A stretch of 64,000 nucleotides of DNA from Verrucomicrobiota bacterium (GTDB lineage: Bacteria > Verrucomicrobiota > Verrucomicrobiia > Methylacidiphilales > JBCCWR01): NCBI GenBank assembly GCA_039192515.1, contig JBCCXA010000004.1, forward strand, positions 62,001-126,000, read 5' to 3'. Made by a program: the position numbers and the translations under genes. This document shows positions 42,404 to 52,338 of this stretch, in pieces. The notes beneath the pieces are model-generated. The model did not search any database and was not told the origin of the DNA. It saw nothing but the letters and a program-made list of their open reading frames with translations. Each line of letters begins with the position of its first letter. The first letter of the stretch is position 1.

Positions 42404-43430
42404 TTTTATTCAATTACCAGTAAATGAGCAGCTTCTTTATTATGAACAGGCTAAAGCTGAGTTAGGTATTCCTGCGGCAACGATTGAAAAAGATTTTTGG
42501 GTATGCTGGACGCTTAAACAACTCTTTGAACTTCCGAAGTGGAAGGATAAGCTAACTTTTAAAGGTGGTACCTCTTTATCAAAAGTCTGGAATCTTATCG
42601 ATCGCTTTTCAGAAGATATTGATTTGATAGTAGACCGTGAATACTTGGGTTTTGGTGGAGAAAATGAACCAGAAGAAGCTCAGACTTCATCTCAAAAAAA
42701 GAAGCGTATCGAGAGACTTAAAAAAGCGTGTCGGAAAACTGTTTCAGAGGATTTGCTTTCTTGTTTAGAGAAACAAATTAACAAAGAGCTTCCAGATCCG
42801 TCTTTAGCTAAGATCATCTTTGACCAAGAAGATCACGACCATAATACAATAGAGTTCTATTATCCAAGAGTGTTTCCTGAGAAGAGTCTGGAAGCATTGC
42901 TTCCGTATGTGAAATTAGAAATAGGACCAAGAGGTGATAATTGGCCTGCTGATAAACACGAGATAAAACCATATCTTATTGAAGTGTTGCCCCAGGTTTT
43001 CCCTCCAGAAGGTAAAATAAAAGTAAATGTTCTAGATTCGAGTCGAACCTTCTTAGAAAAGGCTATGCTGCTTCATGAAGAAGGACAACGGCCTGAATCC
43101 AGGAAAAGAAAAGGTAGGATGGCTCGTCATTACTATGATCTGTATTGCATGATTAAAGCTGGAATAGGCGATAAGGCTATTGCAAATGAATCTTTAGTTA
43201 CTCGGGTAAGGGAGCATCGCATGTTTTATTACAATGTTAGTTGGGTGGACTATGAAACACTCCGACCTGGAACGATGGAAATGCTTCCAGGACAAGATGC
43301 TTTATCTTTTTGGGAGAAGGATTATGAGTCTATGAAAAATAACTTCTTTTTCGGCGAAGTTCCAAGCTTTACAGAAATAGTGAACTCAGTTGAAACTTTT
43401 CAAGATAAATGGAATGCGCTTTTTAGCTAG
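42396..43430 (+). CDS. AbiEii/AbiGii-family nucleotidyltransferase toxin
   Basis: A 344-residue protein of the AbiEii toxin family. It has the hallmark nucleotidyltransferase motifs: FKGGTSLSKVWNLI (residues 56-69, GGTS) and FSEDIDLIVDR (Asp74, Asp76). A late RKGRMARHYYDLYCMIKAG segment matches the family's conserved R-x-x-H-Y-Y-D-L block. AbiEii-type toxins attach nucleotides to tRNA or other targets and stop growth. The frame reaches upstream to 42342, but ATG 42396 overlaps the antitoxin stop by 8 bp and gives the normal family start. It is flanked by the 34-bp direct repeat at 41673 and 43587. Confidence 0.92.
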   Translation: MNDFIQLPVNEQLLYYEQAKAELGIPAATIEKDFWVCWTLKQLFELPKWKDKLTFKGGTSLSKVWNLIDRFSEDIDLIVDREYLGFGGENEPEEAQTSSQKKKRIERLKKACRKTVSEDLLSCLEKQINKELPDPSLAKIIFDQEDHDHNTIEFYYPRVFPEKSLEALLPYVKLEIGPRGDNWPADKHEIKPYLIEVLPQVFPPEGKIKVNVLDSSRTFLEKAMLLHEEGQRPESRKRKGRMARHYYDLYCMIKAGIGDKAIANESLVTRVREHRMFYYNVSWVDYETLRPGTMEMLPGQDALSFWEKDYESMKNNFFFGEVPSFTEIVNSVETFQDKWNALFS

Positions 43431-43586
43431 TTCTTATTTGATTTGAGAGATCTCTCGATCAATACTAAGAATCTTAGTCTTGGTATAAACTTCTGAATGT
43501 CATTTGGCTTATTTAAAATCCTTATTTACCCATTACCCCCATAGAGCTAAGGTCATAAATAGATTTTTTCTAACACTTAGGAAACA

Positions 43587-43637
43587 GGCTGGATTACTGC
43601 TAAGGGCGTGGATCATGAAGGCTCCGCGCTAAAGTAA
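43587..43637 (+). pseudogene. Second remnant of the interrupted gene's 3' end
   Basis: The first 34 bp (to 43620) match 41673-41706 with two mismatches and continue the same frame (GWITAKGVDHE) to a TAA at 43635. It is a decayed or recombined copy of the 3' end of the same gene, on the other side of the AbiE pair. Confidence 0.65.
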
Positions 43638-43653
43638 GAAGTTTGCTTCGCAA

Positions 43654-43945
43654 ATGTCATTCGAACTGCGTTAATCCCTCTCCAGAGGCTTTGCTAAATG
43701 CCGCTCCACAGAAAGATATAATCGCTGTCGCGATCGGCAAGACATCCAAACCGGAGGAGTCCCAATCAAAGAACGGATTGGTACCCCGTCTTGGAATTGA
43801 GACCCTTGTACCCTACTCTATGAGGTGTGCTGCTCCGCAGATATAGGAGGGTTGCGCTAATGCGCATGTCATTCGAACTGTGTTCTTTTCCAAACGGTGT
43901 AACATTCTGACGCAATGAATGCGTCAAATGGTACCCCGTCTTGGA
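43654..43945 (+). repeat. Imperfect tandem duplication containing the tRNA-Lys 3' end
   Basis: ATGTCATTCGAACTG occurs at 43654-43668 and 43866-43880, and TGGTACCCCGTCTTGGA (the tRNA-Lys 3' end and its CCA) occurs at 43779-43795 and 43929-43945. The order is the same in both units; spacing differs (111 and 48 bp). The gap 43431-43928 holds no gene besides these remnants. Confidence 0.7.
43779..43795 (-). repeat. Fragment of the tRNA-Lys 3' end (possible old attachment site)
   Basis: Seventeen bases are identical to the 3' end of the tRNA-Lys gene at 43929-43945, including CCA. The similarity stops in the T-loop. The partial copy could be a relic of site-specific integration at the tRNA or of the tandem duplication. 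Confidence 0.6.
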
Positions 43946-44003
43946 TTCGAACCAAGGACCAAGAGATTAAGAGTCTCCTGCTCTACCGCTGAGCTAACGA
44001 GGC
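43929..44003 (-). tRNA. tRNA-Lys (anticodon CTT)
   Basis: A 75-nt tRNA including encoded CCA. The acceptor arm is GCCTCGT with ACGGGGT, the D-arm GCTCAGCGGTAGAGC, the anticodon loop CTCTTAA (CTT) on a GGAGA/TCTCT stem, and the T-arm CTTGGTTCGAATCCAAG. It marks the right side of the accessory region. Confidence 0.95.
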
Positions 44004-44207
44004 TTATCAAAAAGCTTGGAGTAAAGATCCGCTCACTCTTTTCAAATCTATCCATCACTGAGTTTGGTAAGACTTGAATGAAAGCCGATGTATGCCATCT
44101 CTACGTCACTGCTTATACCTAAGGGTACATGTTACTTTCGTGCGATACTTACTGGCAAGCTAATTTGGGAGCCTAATGATACCCGGATGAAATCACAGAT
44201 ATATAGG

Positions 44208-44440
44208 AATTTACATAAGATCTTGGCTGTAAAAAACATAGAGTCTCCTAGAGTGATATTGCTATTTTGAGATCTATGTCGCGATTTTATTGGTAATGCG
44301 TACTCAGCGGGCATCATAGTTTCTCCTCCTGTGCGATATAGGGTCTGCTCCGACGATGCGATTGATACATCTTGTTCGCTCTCTACCTTCTACTGTGAAA
44401 CTATTATGCATCGAATCAACTTTCTAACGAATGATCTCGA
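44208..44440 (+). repeat. Dispersed noncoding repeat, copy C
   Basis: It lies in the gap 44004-44561 before the Tc toxin genes, where I see no gene. It aligns with copy B (24861-25100) along its length: the exact 19-base block at 44235-44253, then GATGCGATTGATACATCTTG near 44356 against GATGCGGTTGATAAATCTTT in copy B, then AATCAACTTTCTAACGAATG near its end. Confidence 0.6.
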
Positions 44441-44505
44441 TGAACGGCCAATGATGTGAAGGCTTTGCTCATTATCTGCTATGCTCTTGTATATTCTAAA
44501 AAATA

Positions 44506-44511
44506 TATAAT
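44506..44511 (+). promoter_or_regulatory. Candidate -10 box of the Tc toxin genes
   Basis: A perfect TATAAT in an AT-rich stretch 51 bases before the first toxin gene. I cannot find a convincing -35 box; transcription may need an activator. Confidence 0.35.
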
Positions 44512-44561
44512 CTTAAAGCTTTCTTGAAAAAATACAGGTTTTCATACAGTCTAACCGTTTA

Positions 44562-47500
44562 ATGAGTACATCTCATCAAATGCCAGAGGTCAAAGAGAGC
44601 AAGTCTCCATCTGGTTTGTATGAGCAGCTCACGAAAGAAAAGACGGCCAAGTCAAACGCCATACAGATCCCGGAAATCTCTTTGCCTAAGGGTGGTGGTG
44701 CTTTAAAGGGAATCGATGAGCAGTTCCAAGTTAATCCTGCAAATGGGACAAGCAGCTTTAGTATTCCTTTACCGGTTTCTCCAGCAAGGAGTGGTAGTTC
44801 TCCGGATCTAGCTTTAAGTTATAATTCCGGTTCAGGTAATAGTCCTTATGGCTTAGGTTGGTCAGTCTCATACCCAGTGATTCAGCGCAAGATGGATCGA
44901 TTACTGCCTCGTTATTTATCCGGAGAATTGGAGGATGTTTTTACGCTCTCGGGTGCGGAGGATTTAGTTGCCTACCTAGATGAGGATGGTGAAAACTGGA
45001 AGGTTAGAGAATCCCAGGTTGGGGATCTAACTATTCTACGATATAGGCCTAGGCAGGAAGGTTCTTTTTCGAGAATAGAGCGCATTACTCAGCTCAACAA
45101 AATCCCTTATTGGAAAGTTACTGGTGGAGACAACACTGTCATTTTATTTGGATTGGATGACGATTCTCGAATCCAAAATCCGGAAGACCCCAACCAGGTT
45201 TATGCTTGGCTTCCATCGTTTTCTTATGATGATAAGGGAAACTGGATTCGTTACGTCTATAAGCGAGAAAATTTTGATAATCTTGCAAGTGAACTGCACG
45301 AAAGGAATCGCTTGAATGGCTTGGCGGCCATTACTAATCAGTATTTAAAGCGTGTGGTCTATGGCAATCGAAAGCCTTGGTTTGCCAGTGATCCCTACCA
45401 ACCCACACTACCTCCGAATGATGCGGAGTGTTTTTTTGAACTCGTGATGGATTATGGAGAGCATGATGCAGATGTGCCAACGCCTCAGGAAGTTCAGGTA
45501 TGGAGTTCACGGCCAGATGCTTTTTCTTTCTATCGCGCTGGCTTTGAAATAAGAACGTATCGACGCTGTCATCGTATCCTGATGTTTCACCATTTTGAAG
45601 AGCTTGGTTCAGAGCCCTGCCTTGTCCGCTCATTAGATCTTACCTACAGCCCCTCTTCTATCAATGGCTCAGGTCAAACAGAAGTCAGTTACTTAAGTCA
45701 ACTGACAAGCAGGGGATATGTGCGCCGGCAGGATGAAACTTATTCGACTAAAGCTCTGCCGCCTATGATTTTTGATTATCAGTCTGTTAATTGGAATACG
45801 GAAGTTAGAACAGTAGATGCTGATAGTTGCATGAATGCCCCAGTAGGTTTAGGTGGTGATTACGTATGGACGGATTTATATGGAGAGGGCATTTCAGGAA
45901 TTCTAAGCGAGCAAGCAGAAGGATTATACTATAAGAGTAATTTTGGTGATATTGATGGCAGCAGTGGTGTTAAGCTAAGTCCAGCTAGTCAAGTTTCACC
46001 TAAGCCTTCTTTTAGAGGACTTCATCAAGGCGCTGTAGCACTTCAGGATTTAGAAGCTGATGGGGAAAAGCAGTTGGTAGTGAATCAACCTGGCATCCAA
46101 GGTTATTTTGAGATGACCGAAGACAATGACTTCAAGTCCTTTCAAGCATTTCAAACAGTTGCCAACATCGGATTATCTGCTGCTCATGCTCGCATTTTAG
46201 ATTTAAATGGCGATGGCCGGGCCGATTTGGTAGTGACCGAAGATAATGTCTTTGTCTGGTATGCTTCAGAGGGAAAGAAGGGTTATAAAGCGGCGGAGCG
46301 ATCCTTAAAAACCTTTGATGAGGAGTTGGGCCCCAGCGTTATTTTTGCAGATTTAAGTGATCAGGAATCTATCGTCTTGGCTGATATGTCTGGCGACGGG
46401 CTTACTGATATTGTCCGTGTGCGCAATGGAGAGATCTGTTATTGGCCCAATAAGGGGTATGGAAAATTTGGTGCCAAAGTCAGTATGAGTAATGCCCCAA
46501 TTTTTGATTGTTCTGATGCCTTTGATCCTGAGAAAGTTCTGTTTACAGATATCAGTGGAACTGGAGCTACCGATATCGTGTATCTTGGTCAACAGAGTTT
46601 CAAAGCTTATGTCAATCTTAGTGGTAATGCCTGGAGTGAGAGCCAGGAGATTGATCCTTTTCTTCCCATTCATAGCAACAGTCAAGTCTCAGTAGTCGAC
46701 CTACTTGGGACGGGCACTTCATGCATTGTCTGGTCATCTAATTTAGCAAGCGATAGTCAAAGGCCTATGCATTACATTGACCTGATGGACAGTCGCAAGC
46801 CACATGTCATGACTCGTTATGCTAACAACCTGGGTAAGGAGGTTTATTTAGAATATAGGAGTTCAACACACGATTATCTCAAAGATAAGCGAGAGGGTAA
46901 GCCCTGGATAACCAAGTTACCATTCCCGGTCCAGGTCGTCAGCAAGGTTACCGTTGAGGAACACATCACAGCAGTGTCTTTTAGCACCAACTATCGTTAT
47001 CATCATGGTTACTACGACCATGCAGAGAAGGAGTTTCGAGGTTTTGGGATGGTAGAGCAACTTGATACAGAATTATACCGGACATGGTCTGCCAGCAGCA
47101 GCGGAACTAAGTTGGAGCAAACGGAGGAGCTGTATCAAGCTCCTGTGTTAACGAAAACTTGGTTTCATACAGGGGCTTTTTTGGATCGAGAACGGATATT
47201 GAACCACTACGAGAAAGAGTATTGGTATGAGGCTTATCAAAGGCTATTCCCTGAATCGTCTGTTGTTGTCAATGAACCGCAACTAGAGGATGCAAGGGTC
47301 GTAGCAGCAGAAAATCTTGAAGATCAAGCAATCATTGAATACCTGAGTGCAGATGAGTGGAGGGAGGCGCTGCGGGCCTGCAGAGGTATGATTTTGCGCC
47401 AGGAAATATTTGCTTTAGATGGTAAAGAGACAGATCACGATTCTTTAATGCTTCAGGCTAAACCGTACTCCGTGGCTACACACAATTGCGATATTCAGTT

Positions 47501-50500
47501 GCTCCAGCCTAGAGCAGGCAACAAGCATGCGGTATTCATGACAACGGAAAGGGAAGCTATAGGCATCTCTTATGAGCGCAACGAGGTTGATCCTAGGGTT
47601 ACTCATCTACTCAACACTCGTATGGATGAATTGGGTCAAATTCTGGAAGCGGTTTCTGTCGTTTATCCGAGAAGAATAGTAGACCCTTATTTGCCACAAG
47701 ACATCCAAGCCAAGCAGGCCCAAACCTTCATGACTTGTGTGCGGCATCAATATACCAACGATATTACTCAACCTGAGACATATCGCCTGCGTTTGGTGGC
47801 GGAGACAGAGACTTTTGAATTAACCGGTATCCTTCCATCGGGTGATCTCTATCAGCTCGGCGATTTTCAAAAGGCCTTGGAAGAATTTAACTCCACGACT
47901 AACCCAGTGGGAACAAGTGAAATTGCTTACCGAGACCAAGCGTCTACTGGCAGAGAACGTCGGCTTATCGAGCACACCAGGACTTTGTTTTATAATGAAG
48001 ATTTAACGCATGCCTTGCCGCTATACCAACTGCCAACTCATGGGTTAGGCTATGAGAGTTACCAGTTAGCTTATACTCCTGATTTACTACTAGATCTCTT
48101 CGGAACCAAGGTCATTGACCAAAATACCCTGATGAATGAAGGGCGTTATATTGAGATGGAGGGTAATTGGTGGGTTCGTTCCGGTATCACACAATTGGTT
48201 GATACTTCCAATGGTGAGAGTCGATTCGATGCTGAAAGTCGATTTTTTACTCCCTTATCTTATACCGATCCATTCGGTTCTAAAACAACAGTGAATTACT
48301 TTAAAGATTACTTCTTGTTGATGGAATCGACCGTAGACGCTTTAGGTAATGAGATTACTGCTGAGAATTTCAATTTCCGTGTGCTCTCCCCTACACGTAT
48401 GCGAGATGCCAATGATAACCTTTCTGAAGTCATCCTTGATGAACTGGGATTAGTCAAAGCGACTGCTTTGATGGGAAAGGGGCAGGAAGCAGATAACTTG
48501 TCGGGATTGAGTGAGGCCACCGAACAAGCCGAACACGATTTGATCAAGCACTATTTTACTCTCAAAGATACAACGCTATTACGAACTACTGCCCGTCAAT
48601 TATTAAAAAATGCTACGACTCGTTTTGTCTATGATTTTGATCGCTACCAAACCTCATTGAAATTGCGCGAGGAGCAAATTAATCCAGGTCCCTGTGAAGT
48701 AGTCAAATACCTTCCATCTGTTGTTGGAGGGATCATAAGAGAAGAGCATCATGTCACTAATCCTAATAGTCCTCTACAGTTAGGATTCGAATATTCAGAT
48801 GGTATGGGACAGGTTGCCATGGTCAAAACTCAAGCCGAACCTGGCGAAGCCTTAAGCCTTAATATCTATCCGGATTGCAGTTACAGTGTGGAGACGATTG
48901 ACACAAATAATGATCTTCGCTGGCTTGGTAATGGCAGAACAGTGTTTAACAACAAGGGTAATCCTGTGAAACAGTTTGAGCCTTACTTTTCAGTGAACCC
49001 GTTTTTTGAGGATGCTAAGGAATTAGTCGAGCGCGGTGTAACACCTGTTATCTACTATGATGCTCTGGGACGTAATATACGGACAGAGCTTCCGGATGGC
49101 ACGTTTACCAAAGTCGAATTTGATAGCTGGCAACAACGCATTTATGACTCAAATGATACGGTCCGCGACAGTCAATGGTATTTGGATCGCGGAAGTCCTG
49201 ATCCGGCTGATCCCTCCTACAATCATCTTTCTACGGACCCACAAGTTGTCGCAGCCTGGAAAGCTGCTCAATATGATGATACTCCGCTCCAACTTCATTT
49301 GGACAGCCAGGGTCGTCCGGTCTACAGTGTCGAGCATAATCGAGTTCAAGGACAAGATACGTTTTATGCGACTCGTATTGAGCTCGACATAGAAGGTAAT
49401 ACCCTTGCAGTGATTGATGCCCGGGGTAACTCTGTCATGCAATATGGCTATAATTTTTTGGGGTATCGCGTTTATCAGAATAGCATGGATGCAGGGGAGC
49501 GTTGGATGCTGGTCAATGCAGTCGGTAGTCTATTGCGAGCCTGGGACGGTAGGGGGCATATACTTTCTAACACCTTTGATGTACTTCAAAGGCCACTAGA
49601 GATGCGGGTCGAAGGAGGGGACCAAGCTCAACCTCTCAATCATGTCTTTCAAAAGTTGGTATATGGTGAGAGCATGCCGAACGCAAAGAATCTGAATATG
49701 CGAGGTCAGGTTCAAGCCCTTTATGATACCGCAGGTAAGATCAGCAGCATTAGTTTTGACTTTAAGGGGAATTTGCTTGAAGGGAACCGTCGTTTTGCCT
49801 CTGGTTATAGACAAACTGCCGATTGGTCTGGGCTAGATCCTGACAACCTTCTAGAAGCGGAAACATTTATTTCTAAAGTTAGTTATGATGCACTGAATCG
49901 GCCTATTTTTATAGAGACATCTGACGGTAGTATTTATATCCATAGCTTCAACGAGGCGAGTATGCTGGATAGCATATCAGTCAACATGGAGACCCCAAAC
50001 GGTTTGAGCCGTATCGAGGAAAACTGTGTCAAAAAAATTAGTTACGATGAAAAGGGACGTCGCAAATCTATACTATATGGTAATAGCACCAGGTCTGACT
50101 ATATTTACGACCCAAAGTCCTTCCGCTTAGTACGCTCGCAGAGCAAGGGCATGAATCAAGAACTTCTGCAGGATTTCATCTACCAATATGATGCAGTTGG
50201 AAATATTACTGAGATACAGGATAGTGCTGCTCCAACTGTTTTCTTTGGAAATATGGTGAGTCAAGCTCGCTCGCTATATACCTATGATGGCTTAAACCGT
50301 CTGGTCGAGGCAAAGGGTAGAGAGCATGTTGCTCAAAATACATTAGGCTCAGAAGATCATTGGCATGATCTTCCATTTCTTAAGCGTTATCAGGCGGGAG
50401 ATTCGATGGCCATGCGCCCCTACACACAGAGTTATCAATATGATAGTGTAGGTAATCTTCTGCAAATGCAACATGTGGCACAAGGAGGTAACTGGACGCG

Positions 50501-52295
50501 TGACTATAACTACGAATCAGCTAACAATCGCTTAAAAAGCACTCAAGTTGGCCAACAAATATATCATTACCCTTACCATGCACAGCACGGCAACATGATC
50601 GCTATGCCGCATCTTCCCTCCATGCAGTGGAATTTCCTTGATCAGCTGCTTTCTACATCGCGACAGGCCGATAGTAGCATATCAGAAACCACTTGGTATG
50701 TATACGATGCTGGGGGAGAGAGGGTGCGTAAGATCACAGAAAACCAGGGAGGGAACTCTCTGAAAGAAGAGCGCCTTTATTTGGGTGGTTTGGAAATTTA
50801 TCGCAAACATAGTGGTCAGCATGCAGGTTTGGAACGACGTTCCTTACACATTTCTGATACTGCTGGCAGAGTCGCGATGGTGGACACCCGTAATGAAATA
50901 GACGATGATACGGGGCAGCGAACGATCCGTTATCAAATGGGTAATCACCTGGGATCTGTCAGTTTAGAAACCAATGAGTCAGCTCAAGTAATTTCTTATG
51001 AGGAGTATCATCCCTTTGGTACGACAGCTTATCAAGCGGTGAACGCCTCCATCAAAGTTGCTGCCAAACGCTATCGTTATACAGGGATGGAGAGGGATGA
51101 GGAATCTGGGCTTAGTTATCATTCTGCGAGGTATTATATTCCTTGGTTAGGTAGGTGGACGATCTATGACCCAATGGGCTTGGTAGATGGGCTAAATATT
51201 TTTGCTTATAGTTCCAATAACCCTATAGCGCTCTCAGATCCTTCAGGACAGCAAAGTCAAGCACCTGAGCAAAAGGGCCTGGTTAATGTTGTTCCAGGAA
51301 CAACATTTACAGGAAAGGAGTCAGTGGAGCAACTCCACACAGCGGCTAGAGCTAGTGGCTATGACTTTACGGGGGAACCCACCTGGGATGGCAGCGGCTG
51401 GCATGTGGGAAAGGTGTTTCGTATCAGTCCTCGTGAAACAATTTTAGCACAAGTCAAACAAATGACAGATCCCTTAAACATGGGAGATAGTGTTCAAGGT
51501 GGCTTTGGCGAAAGTTGGCCTATTTTGCCGCAACCGGGGAATGGTGCAGGGGATGATAAGAACAGTGATCGTCAGTTGCCATCTATGCTGCCACCTTTTT
51601 CTACTTCCAACAATACTGGTCCTCTGGGCAGTTTAGTTCACGCACGAGTTCTCCCGGAGCTGACGGAAAGACTATTCAAGCACGGTATTATCTCTCACTT
51701 TGAAATTCGTATACCTGGGGCAAGCAAAAGTGGTAGTGGTAATCCGGGGCGAGTTGATTTTGATGTTTATCCTCCAACAGAACCTGGGATTCATAGATAT
51801 GAGCTAAAGCCTCATAATCCCTATGAGTTCGAGAACTATGCTGGTGAAATCGATTGGTATAATGATTTTCCTAATCCGGGTGACCCACTTGGATGGCTCC
51901 CTGCACAAAGAGGGACTTATTTAGCCGACCATGTTAAACCAGAGCATCCAGATGTCTTTGATCCCATTAAAACTACTATTGGGGGTCACCAGGTATCTAT
52001 TCACCTATATCTTCCGGAGCCAGGCTTAATTACTTATACGGTGCATTATAGTGGAGGTCATCCCGTTGGTGTTCCAGTAGAAATTCGTGAGAGGGGCAAA
52101 GAACCTCGTTTCATTGACCCTACTTGGTATGACAAATTCTTTTTAATAGATGGAGAGGCCAACATTGAATTTGTTTTAAGAACTACGGTAGAAGTAGAAC
52201 TCACCTTAGCTACTGGGGGTGCATTTAGGGCTCTAAAGGGTATTGGTTTCCTTGGTAGGATGAGTGGTTTGGGTAGGTTTGTGCCAGCTTTATAA
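44562..52295 (+). CDS. Fused TcB-TcC component of a Tc toxin complex
   Basis: A 2577-residue protein. Residues about 39-350 are an SpvB domain (ISLPKGGGALKGIDEQF, LALSYNSGSGNSPYGLGWS). FG-GAP/VCBS-like repeats follow (DLNGDGRADLV near 547, DMSGDGLTDIVRV near 609), then TcdB middle regions to about 1100 and Rhs/YD repeats from about 1500. The Rhs core ends with GMERDEESGLSYHSARYY and YDPMGLVDGLNIFAYSSNNP (about 2203), the aspartyl self-cleavage region of TcC. TcB and TcC form a hollow cocoon that holds the C-terminal effector; TcB and TcC are fused here. The last 348 residues are the variable effector (see findings). No Shine-Dalgarno is seen. TcA follows 43 bp later. Confidence 0.92.
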   Translation: MSTSHQMPEVKESKSPSGLYEQLTKEKTAKSNAIQIPEISLPKGGGALKGIDEQFQVNPANGTSSFSIPLPVSPARSGSSPDLALSYNSGSGNSPYGLGWSVSYPVIQRKMDRLLPRYLSGELEDVFTLSGAEDLVAYLDEDGENWKVRESQVGDLTILRYRPRQEGSFSRIERITQLNKIPYWKVTGGDNTVILFGLDDDSRIQNPEDPNQVYAWLPSFSYDDKGNWIRYVYKRENFDNLASELHERNRLNGLAAITNQYLKRVVYGNRKPWFASDPYQPTLPPNDAECFFELVMDYGEHDADVPTPQEVQVWSSRPDAFSFYRAGFEIRTYRRCHRILMFHHFEELGSEPCLVRSLDLTYSPSSINGSGQTEVSYLSQLTSRGYVRRQDETYSTKALPPMIFDYQSVNWNTEVRTVDADSCMNAPVGLGGDYVWTDLYGEGISGILSEQAEGLYYKSNFGDIDGSSGVKLSPASQVSPKPSFRGLHQGAVALQDLEADGEKQLVVNQPGIQGYFEMTEDNDFKSFQAFQTVANIGLSAAHARILDLNGDGRADLVVTEDNVFVWYASEGKKGYKAAERSLKTFDEELGPSVIFADLSDQESIVLADMSGDGLTDIVRVRNGEICYWPNKGYGKFGAKVSMSNAPIFDCSDAFDPEKVLFTDISGTGATDIVYLGQQSFKAYVNLSGNAWSESQEIDPFLPIHSNSQVSVVDLLGTGTSCIVWSSNLASDSQRPMHYIDLMDSRKPHVMTRYANNLGKEVYLEYRSSTHDYLKDKREGKPWITKLPFPVQVVSKVTVEEHITAVSFSTNYRYHHGYYDHAEKEFRGFGMVEQLDTELYRTWSASSSGTKLEQTEELYQAPVLTKTWFHTGAFLDRERILNHYEKEYWYEAYQRLFPESSVVVNEPQLEDARVVAAENLEDQAIIEYLSADEWREALRACRGMILRQEIFALDGKETDHDSLMLQAKPYSVATHNCDIQLLQPRAGNKHAVFMTTEREAIGISYERNEVDPRVTHLLNTRMDELGQILEAVSVVYPRRIVDPYLPQDIQAKQAQTFMTCVRHQYTNDITQPETYRLRLVAETETFELTGILPSGDLYQLGDFQKALEEFNSTTNPVGTSEIAYRDQASTGRERRLIEHTRTLFYNEDLTHALPLYQLPTHGLGYESYQLAYTPDLLLDLFGTKVIDQNTLMNEGRYIEMEGNWWVRSGITQLVDTSNGESRFDAESRFFTPLSYTDPFGSKTTVNYFKDYFLLMESTVDALGNEITAENFNFRVLSPTRMRDANDNLSEVILDELGLVKATALMGKGQEADNLSGLSEATEQAEHDLIKHYFTLKDTTLLRTTARQLLKNATTRFVYDFDRYQTSLKLREEQINPGPCEVVKYLPSVVGGIIREEHHVTNPNSPLQLGFEYSDGMGQVAMVKTQAEPGEALSLNIYPDCSYSVETIDTNNDLRWLGNGRTVFNNKGNPVKQFEPYFSVNPFFEDAKELVERGVTPVIYYDALGRNIRTELPDGTFTKVEFDSWQQRIYDSNDTVRDSQWYLDRGSPDPADPSYNHLSTDPQVVAAWKAAQYDDTPLQLHLDSQGRPVYSVEHNRVQGQDTFYATRIELDIEGNTLAVIDARGNSVMQYGYNFLGYRVYQNSMDAGERWMLVNAVGSLLRAWDGRGHILSNTFDVLQRPLEMRVEGGDQAQPLNHVFQKLVYGESMPNAKNLNMRGQVQALYDTAGKISSISFDFKGNLLEGNRRFASGYRQTADWSGLDPDNLLEAETFISKVSYDALNRPIFIETSDGSIYIHSFNEASMLDSISVNMETPNGLSRIEENCVKKISYDEKGRRKSILYGNSTRSDYIYDPKSFRLVRSQSKGMNQELLQDFIYQYDAVGNITEIQDSAAPTVFFGNMVSQARSLYTYDGLNRLVEAKGREHVAQNTLGSEDHWHDLPFLKRYQAGDSMAMRPYTQSYQYDSVGNLLQMQHVAQGGNWTRDYNYESANNRLKSTQVGQQIYHYPYHAQHGNMIAMPHLPSMQWNFLDQLLSTSRQADSSISETTWYVYDAGGERVRKITENQGGNSLKEERLYLGGLEIYRKHSGQHAGLERRSLHISDTAGRVAMVDTRNEIDDDTGQRTIRYQMGNHLGSVSLETNESAQVISYEEYHPFGTTAYQAVNASIKVAAKRYRYTGMERDEESGLSYHSARYYIPWLGRWTIYDPMGLVDGLNIFAYSSNNPIALSDPSGQQSQAPEQKGLVNVVPGTTFTGKESVEQLHTAARASGYDFTGEPTWDGSGWHVGKVFRISPRETILAQVKQMTDPLNMGDSVQGGFGESWPILPQPGNGAGDDKNSDRQLPSMLPPFSTSNNTGPLGSLVHARVLPELTERLFKHGIISHFEIRIPGASKSGSGNPGRVDFDVYPPTEPGIHRYELKPHNPYEFENYAGEIDWYNDFPNPGDPLGWLPAQRGTYLADHVKPEHPDVFDPIKTTIGGHQVSIHLYLPEPGLITYTVHYSGGHPVGVPVEIRERGKEPRFIDPTWYDKFFLIDGEANIEFVLRTTVEVELTLATGGAFRALKGIGFLGRMSGLGRFVPAL

Positions 52296-52338
52296 GTTGA
52301 ATAGTCTATTTAAGAATTAAAAATAAATAATAAATAAA

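Noticed and set aside
43643..43846. A 67-residue frame between the AbiE pair and tRNA-Lys
   Set aside because: It runs over duplicated tRNA-derived sequence and has no protein-like features.
44088..44270. A 60-residue frame before the Tc toxin genes
   Set aside because: It overlaps repeat copy C, has no ribosome-binding site, and has no protein-like features.
44004..44561. A holin, lysin or regulator gene for toxin release ahead of the Tc genes
   Set aside because: No reading frame of suitable length or composition exists in this gap.
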